A stretch of 64,000 nucleotides of DNA from Flagellimonas sp. 389 (lineage in GTDB: Bacteria; Bacteroidota; Bacteroidia; Flavobacteriales; Flavobacteriaceae), in NCBI RefSeq assembly GCF_018449435.1, contig NZ_JAHCMU010000002.1, positions 1-64,000 of the forward strand. Reading direction: 5' to 3'. The position numbers and the translations under genes were made by a program. Positions 46,305-54,415 of this stretch are shown here, one piece after another; the first letter of the stretch is position 1; every line of letters begins with the position of its first letter. A model generated the notes under the pieces. The model was not told the DNA's origin, made no database searches, and saw only the letters and a program-made list of their open reading frames with translations.

Positions 46305-47045
46305 ACACCATATAATTGCCCCGAGCAAGTGCTTTTTAAAATCAGGTTCATCAAAAGAAGCTTCGGTATGACCACCGCCAGTATAAAACGAGCGGCCACC
46401 ATCAAATTCATGGTACCAAGCTATAGGGTGGTTTTCACCATTGGTTCCACCTTCATAACTGGTTTCATCCAAGTTGAGCAAAACGGAAATATTAGGGTTT
46501 AAATTTTTGTAATTGTACCATTCATCACTTCGTTGCCATGTATCTTTTAAGTGTGCCGTAGATGGATGTTCCTTATTTACAACGTCTATTTTAGCATCAC
46601 GAATATTTGGATCGTTCGGGTGACCATTAAAATAGCCTCCTACTAGTTTTCCATACCAAGGCCAGTTATATTCGGTATCGGTGGCAGCGTGTATCCCTAA
46701 AAAACTTCCTCCGTTCTTTATATAGTTTTCAAATGCCGTTTGTTCGTTGTCCGCTAAAACTTCAGAAGTCGTACTAAGGAAAACGACCAGTTTATAATTT
46801 TTTAAATTTTGAGGATTAAAATCAGCGCTTGTTTCGGTCTGTAATACAATGAACCCGTTTTGTCTTCCCAACTCTTTTAAGGTTTTTACACCTTTTTCTA
46901 TAGATTTATGGCGATATCCTGTTGTTTTGCTAAAGACCAGTACCAATTCGGGAGCTTTGGGCACATCTTCGGCCTCAGGTTTATCTTGGGCATTTGTGCA
47001 TCCTAGAAAAAAAACAACCAAAAAAAGGAAACTATAAAACTTCAT
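46290..47045 (-). CDS. ThuA domain lipoprotein
   Basis: A 251-aa protein of the ThuA family, related to class I glutamine amidotransferase folds and found in sugar-utilisation loci. I start at ATG 47045 (MKFYSFLFLVVFFLGCTNAQ), giving a lipoprotein with lipobox FLGC; an ATG six codons earlier overlaps the upstream gene. Characteristic are VFSKTTGYRHKSI, FLGIHAATDTEYNWPWYGKLVGG and the C-terminal SFYTGGGHTEASF. Substrate unknown. It is 10 bp downstream of an AraC-type regulator gene on the same strand. Confidence 0.88.
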   Translation of the reverse strand: MKFYSFLFLVVFFLGCTNAQDKPEAEDVPKAPELVLVFSKTTGYRHKSIEKGVKTLKELGRQNGFIVLQTETSADFNPQNLKNYKLVVFLSTTSEVLADNEQTAFENYIKNGGSFLGIHAATDTEYNWPWYGKLVGGYFNGHPNDPNIRDAKIDVVNKEHPSTAHLKDTWQRSDEWYNYKNLNPNISVLLNLDETSYEGGTNGENHPIAWYHEFDGGRSFYTGGGHTEASFDEPDFKKHLLGAIIWCLGRD

Positions 47046-47055
47046 CTTATATTCT

Positions 47056-47934
47056 TTAAACATTTGAAGTTAAATATTTTTTTGGCGTGGTACCGTACTT
47101 CTTTTTGAAAGATGCTATAAAGTGGCTTGCTGTACTGTAACCCACACGCAACCCAACTTCGTTAACGTTATGGCTTCCGGTCTCCAGCATTTTTCTGGCA
47201 TACTCCATTTTGTAATCAAACAGAAAACCATAGACGGAGTCACCATAGATTTGTTTAAACCCTTCTTTCAATTTCTTTAGACTAAGCCCAATTTCCTTGG
47301 AAAGCTCAGCTAATGTGGGAGGCTCGGACATTCTCGAAATTATGATTTCTTTTGCCATTTTTAAACGCCTTACATTTTCTTCATCGGCCAAGAAAGGGCA
47401 TTGTTCCAAGTCCGCATTCTGGGTCTTGTTGAAATACAAGGAAATTAGTTCGTATGCTTTTCCCTTTACATACAGTTCTTTTATGGATGGATGCAGGTTG
47501 TAGCTCATCAATTGGCTCAACACTACGGCAATTGCCGGGGAGACCGCTTCTTGTGAATAATATTTCTTCTCCTTATTGTCCTCACTTAAAAAAGGAATGT
47601 AGTTTGCTTCGCTCGAAAAAAGTGAATGAAACCTTCTTATGGTCATAACTACCGACAACAACCATGTGTTTGGAGAAACATTTAAATATAGGGGTAGGTC
47701 TTTTTGTGTATTATATAATAGTAATGAGTTTTCCTCAGATACTTCCAAATGATATTGTCCTTTGTTAAAATAAAACCGAGACCGTCCTTTTAGGCAAAAA
47801 TGAAATTGAATGAACGAACTGTTTATCTCCCTTTCAATTACCCTATTCTCATCCGTATCGTTCTGAATTTTAAGAATATAAAATCCATTTTCTATTAAAA
47901 TTTCCTCATAAGAACCTTTAGCGACATTTTCCAT
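47056..47934 (-). CDS. AraC-family transcriptional regulator
   Basis: A 292-aa cytoplasmic regulator. The C-terminal AraC HTH domain (about 195-290) contains PTLAELSKEIGLSLKKLKEGF and NEVGLRVGYSTASHFIASF; the N-terminal about 180 residues form a cupin-like effector domain (SSFIQFHFCLKGRSRFYF). It is transcribed away from hemA, and the 208-bp gap holds three inverted repeats with a TAGA/TCTA core, so it could control itself, thuA and/or the haem operon. That is inferred from position. In other Bacteroidota, similar AraC proteins are iron- or siderophore-linked. Confidence 0.9.
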   Translation of the reverse strand: MENVAKGSYEEILIENGFYILKIQNDTDENRVIEREINSSFIQFHFCLKGRSRFYFNKGQYHLEVSEENSLLLYNTQKDLPLYLNVSPNTWLLSVVMTIRRFHSLFSSEANYIPFLSEDNKEKKYYSQEAVSPAIAVVLSQLMSYNLHPSIKELYVKGKAYELISLYFNKTQNADLEQCPFLADEENVRRLKMAKEIIISRMSEPPTLAELSKEIGLSLKKLKEGFKQIYGDSVYGFLFDYKMEYARKMLETGSHNVNEVGLRVGYSTASHFIASFKKKYGTTPKKYLTSNV

Positions 47935-47962
47935 TCCTAAATATTAATTTTTGAAGTGACTA

Positions 47963-48039
47963 ATTCTATTTAGAATGACTCTAAATTGTTTTTGATAATT
48001 CAAATTCATCAATAAATATAGTGTTTTAGAAGAATCTAA
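47963..48039. promoter_or_regulatory. Cluster of TAGA/TCTA inverted repeats
   Basis: Three inverted repeats share a core: ATTCTA-TT-TAGAAT (47963-47976), TTTAGA-ATGAC-TCTAAA (47969-47985, overlapping the first) and TTAGA-AGAA-TCTAA (48026-48039). They fill the divergent gap between the AraC gene and hemA and look like regulator binding sites. Confidence 0.5.
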
Positions 48040-48115
48040 GATAAAAGTACATATAATTGAACAAAGCCTGATATTTATAGTTCCGCTAGCGTTATTTTTT
48101 AAAATATAGCACCCC

Positions 48116-48123
48116 TATTTTTG
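48116..48123 (+). promoter_or_regulatory. Promoter-like -7 box of the hem operon
   Basis: TATTTTTG fits TAnnTTTG exactly, 19 bp before the hemA start. No strict TTG is present at the usual -33 distance, so the box may need an activator. Confidence 0.5.
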
Positions 48124-48142
48124 TATCGCGATTTAATCCTTT

Positions 48143-49399
48143 ATGAGGAATTACCATATTTCCAAACATAACTCATTTTATGCCATCGGTCTCAGCTACA
48201 AAAAAGCTGATGCTGAAATAAGGGGGAAATTCAGCCTAGACGTTCCTGCCATTGACAAAATCATGGTTCAGGCAAAAGAAGAAGGGATAGATGGGCTTCT
48301 GGTAATTTCTACCTGCAATCGAACAGAATTTTATGGTTTTGCGCAACATCCCTACCAGCTTATTAAAATGTTATGTGACCAGACTCAAGGTAATGTAGAA
48401 GAGTTTCAGAAAGTTGCTTATGTTTATAAGAACCATGATGCCATTTCGCACATGTTCAAGGTGGGTACTGGTCTAGATAGTCAAATTCTTGGTGATTTTG
48501 AAATCATAAGCCAGATAAAGCAAGGGTTTTATCGCTCCAAAAAACACGAAATGGCCAATCCGTTTCTGGAACGCTTGTGCAACGCTGTAATACAGGCAAG
48601 CAAGCGCATCAAAAACGAAACGGAGTTATCATCAGGCGCTACCTCCGTAGCTTTTGCCTCCGTCAGATACATTCTTGATACTGTTCCCAACATTTCAGAA
48701 AAGAATATTTTACTTTTTGGTACCGGAAAAATTGGAAGAAATACTTGTAAAAATTTAGTAAAGCACTCCAAGAATTCTCAAATCACCCTTATCAATAGAA
48801 CCAGGGAAAAAGCTGAGGTCGTTGCGGGGAAATTTGATTTAACCGTTAAGGACTACGGAGACCTACAAAGCGAAATACGAAGAGCGGATATTTTGGTAGT
48901 TGCCACCGGAGCACAACTGCCAACAATTTCCAAAGCGCTTATTTACGCAAAAAAACCATTGCTTATTCTAGATCTTTCTGTTCCTAAAAACGTGTCCGAT
49001 GATGTCTTGGAACTTGAAAATGTATCCTTGGTACATCTAGACCAGCTTTCCCAGATTACAGACGATACGTTGAATAAAAGAAAAGAATTTGTTCCCAAGG
49101 CAGAAGGTATAATAGAACAAGTAAGGGAAGAGTTTTTAAAATGGTTGGAGACGAGAAAATTTGCTCCTGTTATCAATGCGCTAAAAGAGAAACTAAAAAT
49201 AATGAAAGAAGAAGAAATTGACTTTCATTCAAAAAAACTATCTGATTTTAACGAAGACCAGGCAGAAATAATTTCTGATCGTATCATTCAAAAAATAACC
49301 AAGCAATTTGCCAACCATTTAAAAAGTTCTGAAGTTGATACCGAAGATAGTTTGGAACTCATCCAAAAAGTTTTTCAGCTAGAAATAGGTTCAAAATGA
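48143..49399 (+). CDS. hemA: Glutamyl-tRNA reductase
   Basis: A 418-aa enzyme that reduces glutamyl-tRNA to glutamate-1-semialdehyde, the first committed step of tetrapyrrole synthesis by the C5 route. Catalytic C58 is in VISTCNRTEF; ILGDFEIISQIKQGF and the NADPH-binding LLFGTGKIGRNTCKNL follow; the C-terminal dimerisation helices end the protein. First gene of the haem operon, with a TATTTTTG promoter-like box 19 bp upstream. It overlaps hemC by 4 bp. The presence of hemA shows that the organism does not use the Shemin route. Confidence 0.98.
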   Translation: MRNYHISKHNSFYAIGLSYKKADAEIRGKFSLDVPAIDKIMVQAKEEGIDGLLVISTCNRTEFYGFAQHPYQLIKMLCDQTQGNVEEFQKVAYVYKNHDAISHMFKVGTGLDSQILGDFEIISQIKQGFYRSKKHEMANPFLERLCNAVIQASKRIKNETELSSGATSVAFASVRYILDTVPNISEKNILLFGTGKIGRNTCKNLVKHSKNSQITLINRTREKAEVVAGKFDLTVKDYGDLQSEIRRADILVVATGAQLPTISKALIYAKKPLLILDLSVPKNVSDDVLELENVSLVHLDQLSQITDDTLNKRKEFVPKAEGIIEQVREEFLKWLETRKFAPVINALKEKLKIMKEEEIDFHSKKLSDFNEDQAEIISDRIIQKITKQFANHLKSSEVDTEDSLELIQKVFQLEIGSK

Positions 49400-50322
49400 G
49401 CAAAATCATACGAATTGGAACCCGCGATAGCGAATTGGCATTGTGGCAGGCAACAACAGTTCAGCAAAAGCTTGAAGCATTAGGATATGACACTACTTTG
49501 GTTCCAATAAAATCCACAGGTGACAAAGTCCTAGATAAACCCCTTTATGAACTAGGAATTACCGGCATCTTTACAAAAACATTGGATGTTGCATTATTAA
49601 AAGATCAAATTGATATTGCCGTACATTCTATGAAGGATGTCCCTACGCAATTGCCAAAAAGCATTGTTCAAACTGCGGTTCTGCAACGAGCGGTGACTAG
49701 TGACGTATTAGTACATAAGGGAACAGATTTTTTAACTTCGGAAAACGTGAGCATCATTGCCACGGGGAGCTTGCGAAGAAAAGCACAATGGCTCAATAGA
49801 TACCCTCATCATAATGTAGTTGACCTACGAGGTAACGTCAATTCCAGACTTTTAAAGTTAATTGAAAACGATTGGAATGGTGCCATTTTTGCCCAAGCAG
49901 GATTGGAACGCATCAAATTATTGCCCAAAGATGCTGTGGAACTAGATTGGATGATTCCTGCACCGGCTCAAGGCGCAATGCTTGTCGTGGCACTAGAAAA
50001 CGATGAATTTTCTAAGGACGCATCAAAAAAGCTTAATCATAAAGATTCTGAGATTACGACCACAATTGAACGTGAGTTTTTAAGAACGCTAGAAGGTGGT
50101 TGTACTGCACCGATAGGGGCGTTGGCACAAATAAAGGACAAATCGGTTCATTTTGAGGGAGTCATTTTTTCTTTGGATGGCAAACAAAAAATTGAAATCC
50201 AAAAAGAGACTGAAGTAAAAAATTCATTAGGGTTTGGGCAAGCTTGCGCCAAAGAGGTCTTGAATATGGGTGGAGATAAACTTATGGACGCAATACGAAA
50301 TGAAAACAGTGCTCTCCACTAA
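49396..50322 (+). CDS. hemC: Porphobilinogen deaminase (hydroxymethylbilane synthase)
   Basis: A 308-aa cytosolic enzyme that links four porphobilinogens into hydroxymethylbilane. The dipyrromethane cofactor cysteine is C236 (EGGCTAPIGA); catalytic D81 is in HSMKDVP; RIGTRDSELALWQ and GSLRRKAQW are family signatures. The start overlaps hemA by 4 bp (ATGA), and the end overlaps hemD by 23 bp, so translation is coupled. Confidence 0.98.
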   Translation: MSKIIRIGTRDSELALWQATTVQQKLEALGYDTTLVPIKSTGDKVLDKPLYELGITGIFTKTLDVALLKDQIDIAVHSMKDVPTQLPKSIVQTAVLQRAVTSDVLVHKGTDFLTSENVSIIATGSLRRKAQWLNRYPHHNVVDLRGNVNSRLLKLIENDWNGAIFAQAGLERIKLLPKDAVELDWMIPAPAQGAMLVVALENDEFSKDASKKLNHKDSEITTTIEREFLRTLEGGCTAPIGALAQIKDKSVHFEGVIFSLDGKQKIEIQKETEVKNSLGFGQACAKEVLNMGGDKLMDAIRNENSALH

Positions 50323-50965
50323 AATACTCTCCCCTTCGCAAAAGGAATTATTTCTTAACTCAGGAATAGGTTTGGTGGCATATGATGCACTTCATATTGA
50401 TTTTTTAGACATCACTATTCCTGATGATTATCAAAATTATATTTTCACCAGCAAGAATGCCGTAAAAGCATTTTTAAATCATTCAAAACACCTAAATATA
50501 GACAAGTGCAATGCTTTTTGTGTCGGTGAAAAAACAAGGATGCTTTTGGAAGAGAATGGCATGAAAGTTATTAAAACTGAAGAAAATGCCACAGATTTAG
50601 GTGATTTTATTATCAAAAATCATGAAAATGAGAAGTTTTTGTTTTTATGTGGAAACTTGAGAAGAGAGGAATTACCAAAACTTTTATCAAGAAATAAGAT
50701 ACGGTGTACTGAAATTATAGCTTATAATACTCATTTGATTCCTAGAAAATTCAATCGCATTTTTGATGGCATTCTTTTTTTTAGTCCGAGCGGTATAAAA
50801 AGTTATATGCAAGAAAATCCAATTTCAAAAAGTTTGGCTTTCTGCATTGGCAATACTACAGCCAATGAAGTAAAAAAACACACAGATCAAATTATAATCG
50901 CTAATAGACCAACCGTGGAGAATGTGTTGGTCCAAGCTATAAAACACTTTAAAAAAAATGATTAA
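50300..50965 (+). CDS. hemD: Uroporphyrinogen-III synthase
   Basis: A 221-aa enzyme that closes hydroxymethylbilane with inversion of ring D. HemD is poorly conserved; identification rests on [11 protein letters not shown], the [15 protein letters not shown] stretch, [14 protein letters not shown] and [13 protein letters not shown], plus its place between hemC and hemE. I start at ATG 50300 ([10 protein letters not shown]), which overlaps hemC by 23 bp; an ATG at 50270 would extend the overlap further. It overlaps hemE by 8 bp. Confidence 0.93.
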   Translation: MKTVLSTKILSPSQKELFLNSGIGLVAYDALHIDFLDITIPDDYQNYIFTSKNAVKAFLNHSKHLNIDKCNAFCVGEKTRMLLEENGMKVIKTEENATDLGDFIIKNHENEKFLFLCGNLRREELPKLLSRNKIRCTEIIAYNTHLIPRKFNRIFDGILFFSPSGIKSYMQENPISKSLAFCIGNTTANEVKKHTDQIIIANRPTVENVLVQAIKHFKKND

Positions 50966-51983
50966 AAACGACCTGTTCCTAAGAGCATTAAAAGGTGAAA
51001 CGGTAGACAGACCTCCGGTATGGATGATGCGACAAGCTGGGCGTTACCTTCCAGAATTTATGGAGCTAAAGGAGAAATACGATTTCTTTACACGATGCCA
51101 AACTCCAGAACTGGCTTCTGAAATAACGGTGCAACCCATTAGACGTTATGGAATGGATGCCGCCATATTGTTCAGTGACATCTTGGTCATACCACAAGCT
51201 ATGGATATTGAGGTGGAGATGAAACCTAACTTTGGTCCTTATCTACCAAAACCCATTAGGTCTCAAAGTGATTTGGATAGGGTCATCATTCCAAACATTA
51301 AAGAATCCCTGGGCTATGTACTTGATGCAATCACAATGACCAAAGAAAAATTGGAAGATGAAATTCCTTTAATTGGTTTTGCAGGGTCACCGTGGACTAT
51401 TCTTTGCTACTGTGTCGAAGGACAGGGAAGTAAAAGCTTTGATAAAGCGCGCGGATTTTGTTTCACCCAACCGGAAGCTGCTCATCAACTACTTCAAAAA
51501 ATTACAGATACCACCATTGCCTATTTAAAGGCGAAGGTAAGAGCAGGTGTAAATGCCGTTCAAGTTTTTGATTCTTGGGGAGGAATGTTGTCTCCCGTGG
51601 ATTATCAAGAATTTTCATTTCAATACATTCAGCAAATTGTAGATGCCTTGAAGGATGATGCGCCTGTTATCGTTTTTGGAAAAGGATGTTGGTTCGCTCT
51701 AAAAGAAATGGCACAATCTGGAGCTTCGGCACTGGGAGTGGATTGGACCTGTTCTGCACAAAATGCCAGATATCTAACAGGAGGAAATATTACATTACAA
51801 GGGAATTTTGATCCTGCACGGTTACTTTCTCCGCCAGAGACCATCAAAAAAATGGTCACTCAAATGATTCATGAATTCGGTAAAGACAAATATGTGGTCA
51901 ACTTGGGGCACGGTATCCTTCCTCATATTCCAGTAGAAAATGCAAGAGCTTTTATTGATGCCGTAAAAGAGTATACCGAATAG
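50958..51983 (+). CDS. hemE: Uroporphyrinogen decarboxylase
   Basis: A 341-aa cytosolic enzyme that removes the four acetate carboxyls of uroporphyrinogen III to give coproporphyrinogen III. Signature motifs are [17 protein letters not shown], with two arginines binding the substrate, and [12 protein letters not shown]; the catalytic aspartate is in [11 protein letters not shown]. Overlaps hemD by 8 bp. Full length. Confidence 0.98.
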   Translation: MIKNDLFLRALKGETVDRPPVWMMRQAGRYLPEFMELKEKYDFFTRCQTPELASEITVQPIRRYGMDAAILFSDILVIPQAMDIEVEMKPNFGPYLPKPIRSQSDLDRVIIPNIKESLGYVLDAITMTKEKLEDEIPLIGFAGSPWTILCYCVEGQGSKSFDKARGFCFTQPEAAHQLLQKITDTTIAYLKAKVRAGVNAVQVFDSWGGMLSPVDYQEFSFQYIQQIVDALKDDAPVIVFGKGCWFALKEMAQSGASALGVDWTCSAQNARYLTGGNITLQGNFDPARLLSPPETIKKMVTQMIHEFGKDKYVVNLGHGILPHIPVENARAFIDAVKEYTE

Positions 51984-51992
51984 TTTTTTATC

Positions 51993-52541
51993 ATGCAAAT
52001 CGATTTTGAAAACTATAGTATTAGCCCAATTCAAGAAAAAGACGCTTGGAGACTTTGCGATTTTGTAGTTTCAAATTCAGAACGATTAAAAGCTGATTTC
52101 CCAAAAACGGTACAACAGAATCTAACGCCAACTTTAGCCGAATTATTTGTTGCAAAAAAGGTTAAGGAATTTATGCGCAATGAAGAATTTCTATTTACCA
52201 TAAAAGAAAACACCAATAGGTCTATTATTGGCCTACTGTATGTAAAAGAGCTTCAAAAAGTGGCAGGCCAAGGAGAATTGGCCTATTGTATTAGTTATCG
52301 CTATGAAGGAAGGGGCATTATGAAAACCTGTGTTGAAAAAATCATTCCTTGGTGTTTTAGCGAAGCAAAACTACATACACTTCAAATCATTGTTCATGAC
52401 AGCAACTTGGCCAGTAAGCGAATTGCAGAAAAAAATGGATTTGTTTGGAAAAGAACTTTACCAAAAGAACATACTACGGGCAGCGGAGAGGTTCTGGATA
52501 TGGAATTGTTCGAACTTCATAATCCAAAGAGCATAACATAA
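51993..52541 (+). CDS. GNAT acetyltransferase, RimJ/RimL type
   Basis: A 182-aa acetyltransferase. The fold elements are IGLLYVKELQKVAGQGELAYC, the acetyl-CoA stretch RYEGRGIMKTCVE and the C-terminal VHDSNLASKRIAEKNGFVWK. RimJ/RimL-like enzymes acetylate protein N-termini or small amines. It starts 9 bp after hemE and ends 3 bp before the DUF6973 gene, so it is co-transcribed with the haem genes, but no haem-related acetylation is known to me. Confidence 0.88.
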   Translation: MQIDFENYSISPIQEKDAWRLCDFVVSNSERLKADFPKTVQQNLTPTLAELFVAKKVKEFMRNEEFLFTIKENTNRSIIGLLYVKELQKVAGQGELAYCISYRYEGRGIMKTCVEKIIPWCFSEAKLHTLQIIVHDSNLASKRIAEKNGFVWKRTLPKEHTTGSGEVLDMELFELHNPKSIT

Positions 52542-52544
52542 AAA

Positions 52545-53039
52545 ATGAATCCGATTAGGGCATTAAAACGGTTGGATTCGAAAAGCATTTGGGTTTTGAT
52601 AAAACTATGTATCAAATCGCCACTGTTTGTTTTACCAACCGTAAAGGCTACCAAGCAATGTATGGCGGTTTCAACACAACATTATGGCAGGCTTCATTAT
52701 AAAAATGGTCCTGCCAATGCTTTTCGACATGCGCTTTGGAATTATTTGATTTCAAAAAGATGTTATGATTTGATTAAAAACAAAGCGAAAGTACTACGCT
52801 GGTCACAAAACATAACGGATTGGCATGAAGATGCATTTCCCAATAGGGAGTTAGCAAGAAAAATGGATCTTCATAATAATGCGGTAGGTCGATATGTTTT
52901 TGAGAAGCATAAAAACAACACAGTTGAAGAGGCAATTAAGGTTTTGACTGAAATGACCAAAGTATCTTCAAAAGTAGACTCCAATTGCAACTTTGCTAAT
53001 TTTAGAAATAAATTGGTTCATATAATTAATGAAGAATGA
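52545..53039 (+). CDS. DUF6973 domain protein in the hem operon
   Basis: A 164-aa protein without a signal peptide. The N-terminal third is hydrophobic and basic (IWVLIKLCIKSPLFVLP). The conserved core is GPANAFRHALWNYLIS, ITDWHEDAFPNRELARKMD and LHNNAVGRYVFE, rich in H, D, E and N, which suggests a metal or hydrolase site. I believe this is the DUF6973 family; similar cores occur in toxin C-termini. Its stop overlaps hemF by 4 bp (ATGA), and it starts 3 bp after the GNAT gene. Role unknown. Confidence 0.8.
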   Translation: MNPIRALKRLDSKSIWVLIKLCIKSPLFVLPTVKATKQCMAVSTQHYGRLHYKNGPANAFRHALWNYLISKRCYDLIKNKAKVLRWSQNITDWHEDAFPNRELARKMDLHNNAVGRYVFEKHKNNTVEEAIKVLTEMTKVSSKVDSNCNFANFRNKLVHIINEE

Positions 53040-53938
53040 AAGATAAATTCTACGCATACATACAAACATTACAAGATGCTATCACAAGAAAGCTTGAAGA
53101 AGTTGACGGAAAAGCCAAGTTTCAAGAAGATGTTTGGCAACATCCAGAAGGCGGAGGTGGTAGAACCCGAGTCATCGAAAATGGAGACGTTTTCGAAAAG
53201 GGTGGGGTAAACATTTCGGCGGTGCATGGACCATTGCCAAAAAGTATGCAACAGTATTTTGGTGTGGATGATGTTGATTTTTTTGCTTGTGGACTTAGTC
53301 TAGTGATTCATCCAAAGAATCCCATGGTTCCTACTGTTCATGCCAATTGGCGCTATTTTGAAATGTATGACAAAACAGGTCAAATTGTAGACCAATGGTT
53401 TGGAGGTGGACAGGACCTTACCCCCTATTATCTGTTTGAGGAAGATGGAAAACACTTTCATGCTATTTGCAAAAAAACATGCGACAACCATAATCCTGAC
53501 TTCTATTCCAATTACAAAAAACACTGTGATGATTATTTCTGGAATTCCCATCGCAATGAAGCAAGAGGGCTTGGCGGGCTTTTTTTCGATTATTGTAAAG
53601 CAACAGAAACTATGACCATGGAGGATTGGTACAACTTTGTCACTGAAGTAGGCGATGGCTTCTTGCAGGCATATATACCGATTGTTTTAAAAAGAAAAGG
53701 GCTTCCATACACTAAAAAACAAAGAGATTGGCAAGAAGTTAGACGTGGAAGGTATGTGGAGTTTAATCTTGTGCACGACAAAGGAACCTTGTTCGGATTA
53801 AAAACGAATGGACGTATTGAAAGTATTTTAATGAGTCTTCCCCCACACGTACAATGGAAGTATGACCATCATCCAGAAAAAGGAAGTGAAGAGGAGAAAT
53901 TGATCCAGGTATTGCAGCACCCTAAAGATTGGGTTTAA
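53036..53938 (+). CDS. hemF: Coproporphyrinogen III oxidase, oxygen-dependent
   Basis: A 300-aa cytosolic enzyme that decarboxylates two propionates of coproporphyrinogen III to vinyl groups with O2. VGVHANWR-like VPTVHANWRYFEMYD, WFGGGQDLTPYYLFEEDGKHFH and RGRYVEFNLVHDKGTLFGLKTNGRIESILMSLPP are family signatures. It implies aerobic haem synthesis. Overlaps the DUF6973 gene by 4 bp. The next gene is a four-helix-bundle protein 36 bp away. Confidence 0.97.
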   Translation: MKDKFYAYIQTLQDAITRKLEEVDGKAKFQEDVWQHPEGGGGRTRVIENGDVFEKGGVNISAVHGPLPKSMQQYFGVDDVDFFACGLSLVIHPKNPMVPTVHANWRYFEMYDKTGQIVDQWFGGGQDLTPYYLFEEDGKHFHAICKKTCDNHNPDFYSNYKKHCDDYFWNSHRNEARGLGGLFFDYCKATETMTMEDWYNFVTEVGDGFLQAYIPIVLKRKGLPYTKKQRDWQEVRRGRYVEFNLVHDKGTLFGLKTNGRIESILMSLPPHVQWKYDHHPEKGSEEEKLIQVLQHPKDWV

Positions 53939-53974
53939 ATTGTTATCAGTTAAAAGTTTTAAGCATTAAGTTAT

Positions 53975-54334
53975 ATGGTAAATTATAAAAACTATAAGGT
54001 GTGGCAACGTTCCCATAGTTTAGTACTTAAAGTTTATAAAACAACTGAACAATATCCTAAATCCGAACAATTCGGATTGGTATCACAAATAAATAGGGCT
54101 TCGGTTTCAATTCCAACCAATATCGCTGAGGGTTGTGGTAGGGAAACACAAAAAGAACTGATTCGATTTTTATATATTTCATCTGGCTCTGCGCATGAAT
54201 TGGATTACCTTATTTTAGTTTCAAAAGAACTCGGTCTCATCGGCTCTAAGAATGCTGAAGACTTATTAATAGAAATCGATGAAATCAAAAAAATGCTGGC
54301 AGCACTCATAAAAACCATCAAAAAAACACTTTAG
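53975..54334 (+). CDS. Four-helix bundle protein (23S rRNA IVS-type family)
   Basis: A 119-aa helical protein of the TIGR02436 family, originally seen in intervening sequences of 23S rRNA. The pattern is NYKNYKVWQRSHSLVLKVYK, PTNIAEGCGRETQKELIRFLY and GSAHELDYLILVSKELGL, forming a four-helix bundle. In Bacteroidota these genes are often scattered singly and look mobile. Here one interrupts the haem operon between hemF and hemB, bounded by AT-rich low-complexity sequence. No function is established. Confidence 0.9.
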   Translation: MVNYKNYKVWQRSHSLVLKVYKTTEQYPKSEQFGLVSQINRASVSIPTNIAEGCGRETQKELIRFLYISSGSAHELDYLILVSKELGLIGSKNAEDLLIEIDEIKKMLAALIKTIKKTL

Positions 54335-54412
54335 ATATAGTAACTTTCAAATCAAAGCTTAAAACCAAAAACTTATAGCTTCCAGCTTAGAACTTAAAAC
54401 TTAGAACTCAAA
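54335..54412. repeat. AT-rich degenerate repeats before hemB
   Basis: The gap between the four-helix-bundle gene and hemB contains repeated short segments (AGCTTCCAGCTTAGAACTT, then AAAACTTAGAACTC) of an about 10-bp imperfect unit. A related stretch (CAGTTAAAAGTTTTAAGC) lies on the other side of the four-helix-bundle gene at about 53947-53964. They may mark the borders of an insertion. Confidence 0.4.
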
Positions 54413-54415
54413 AAT

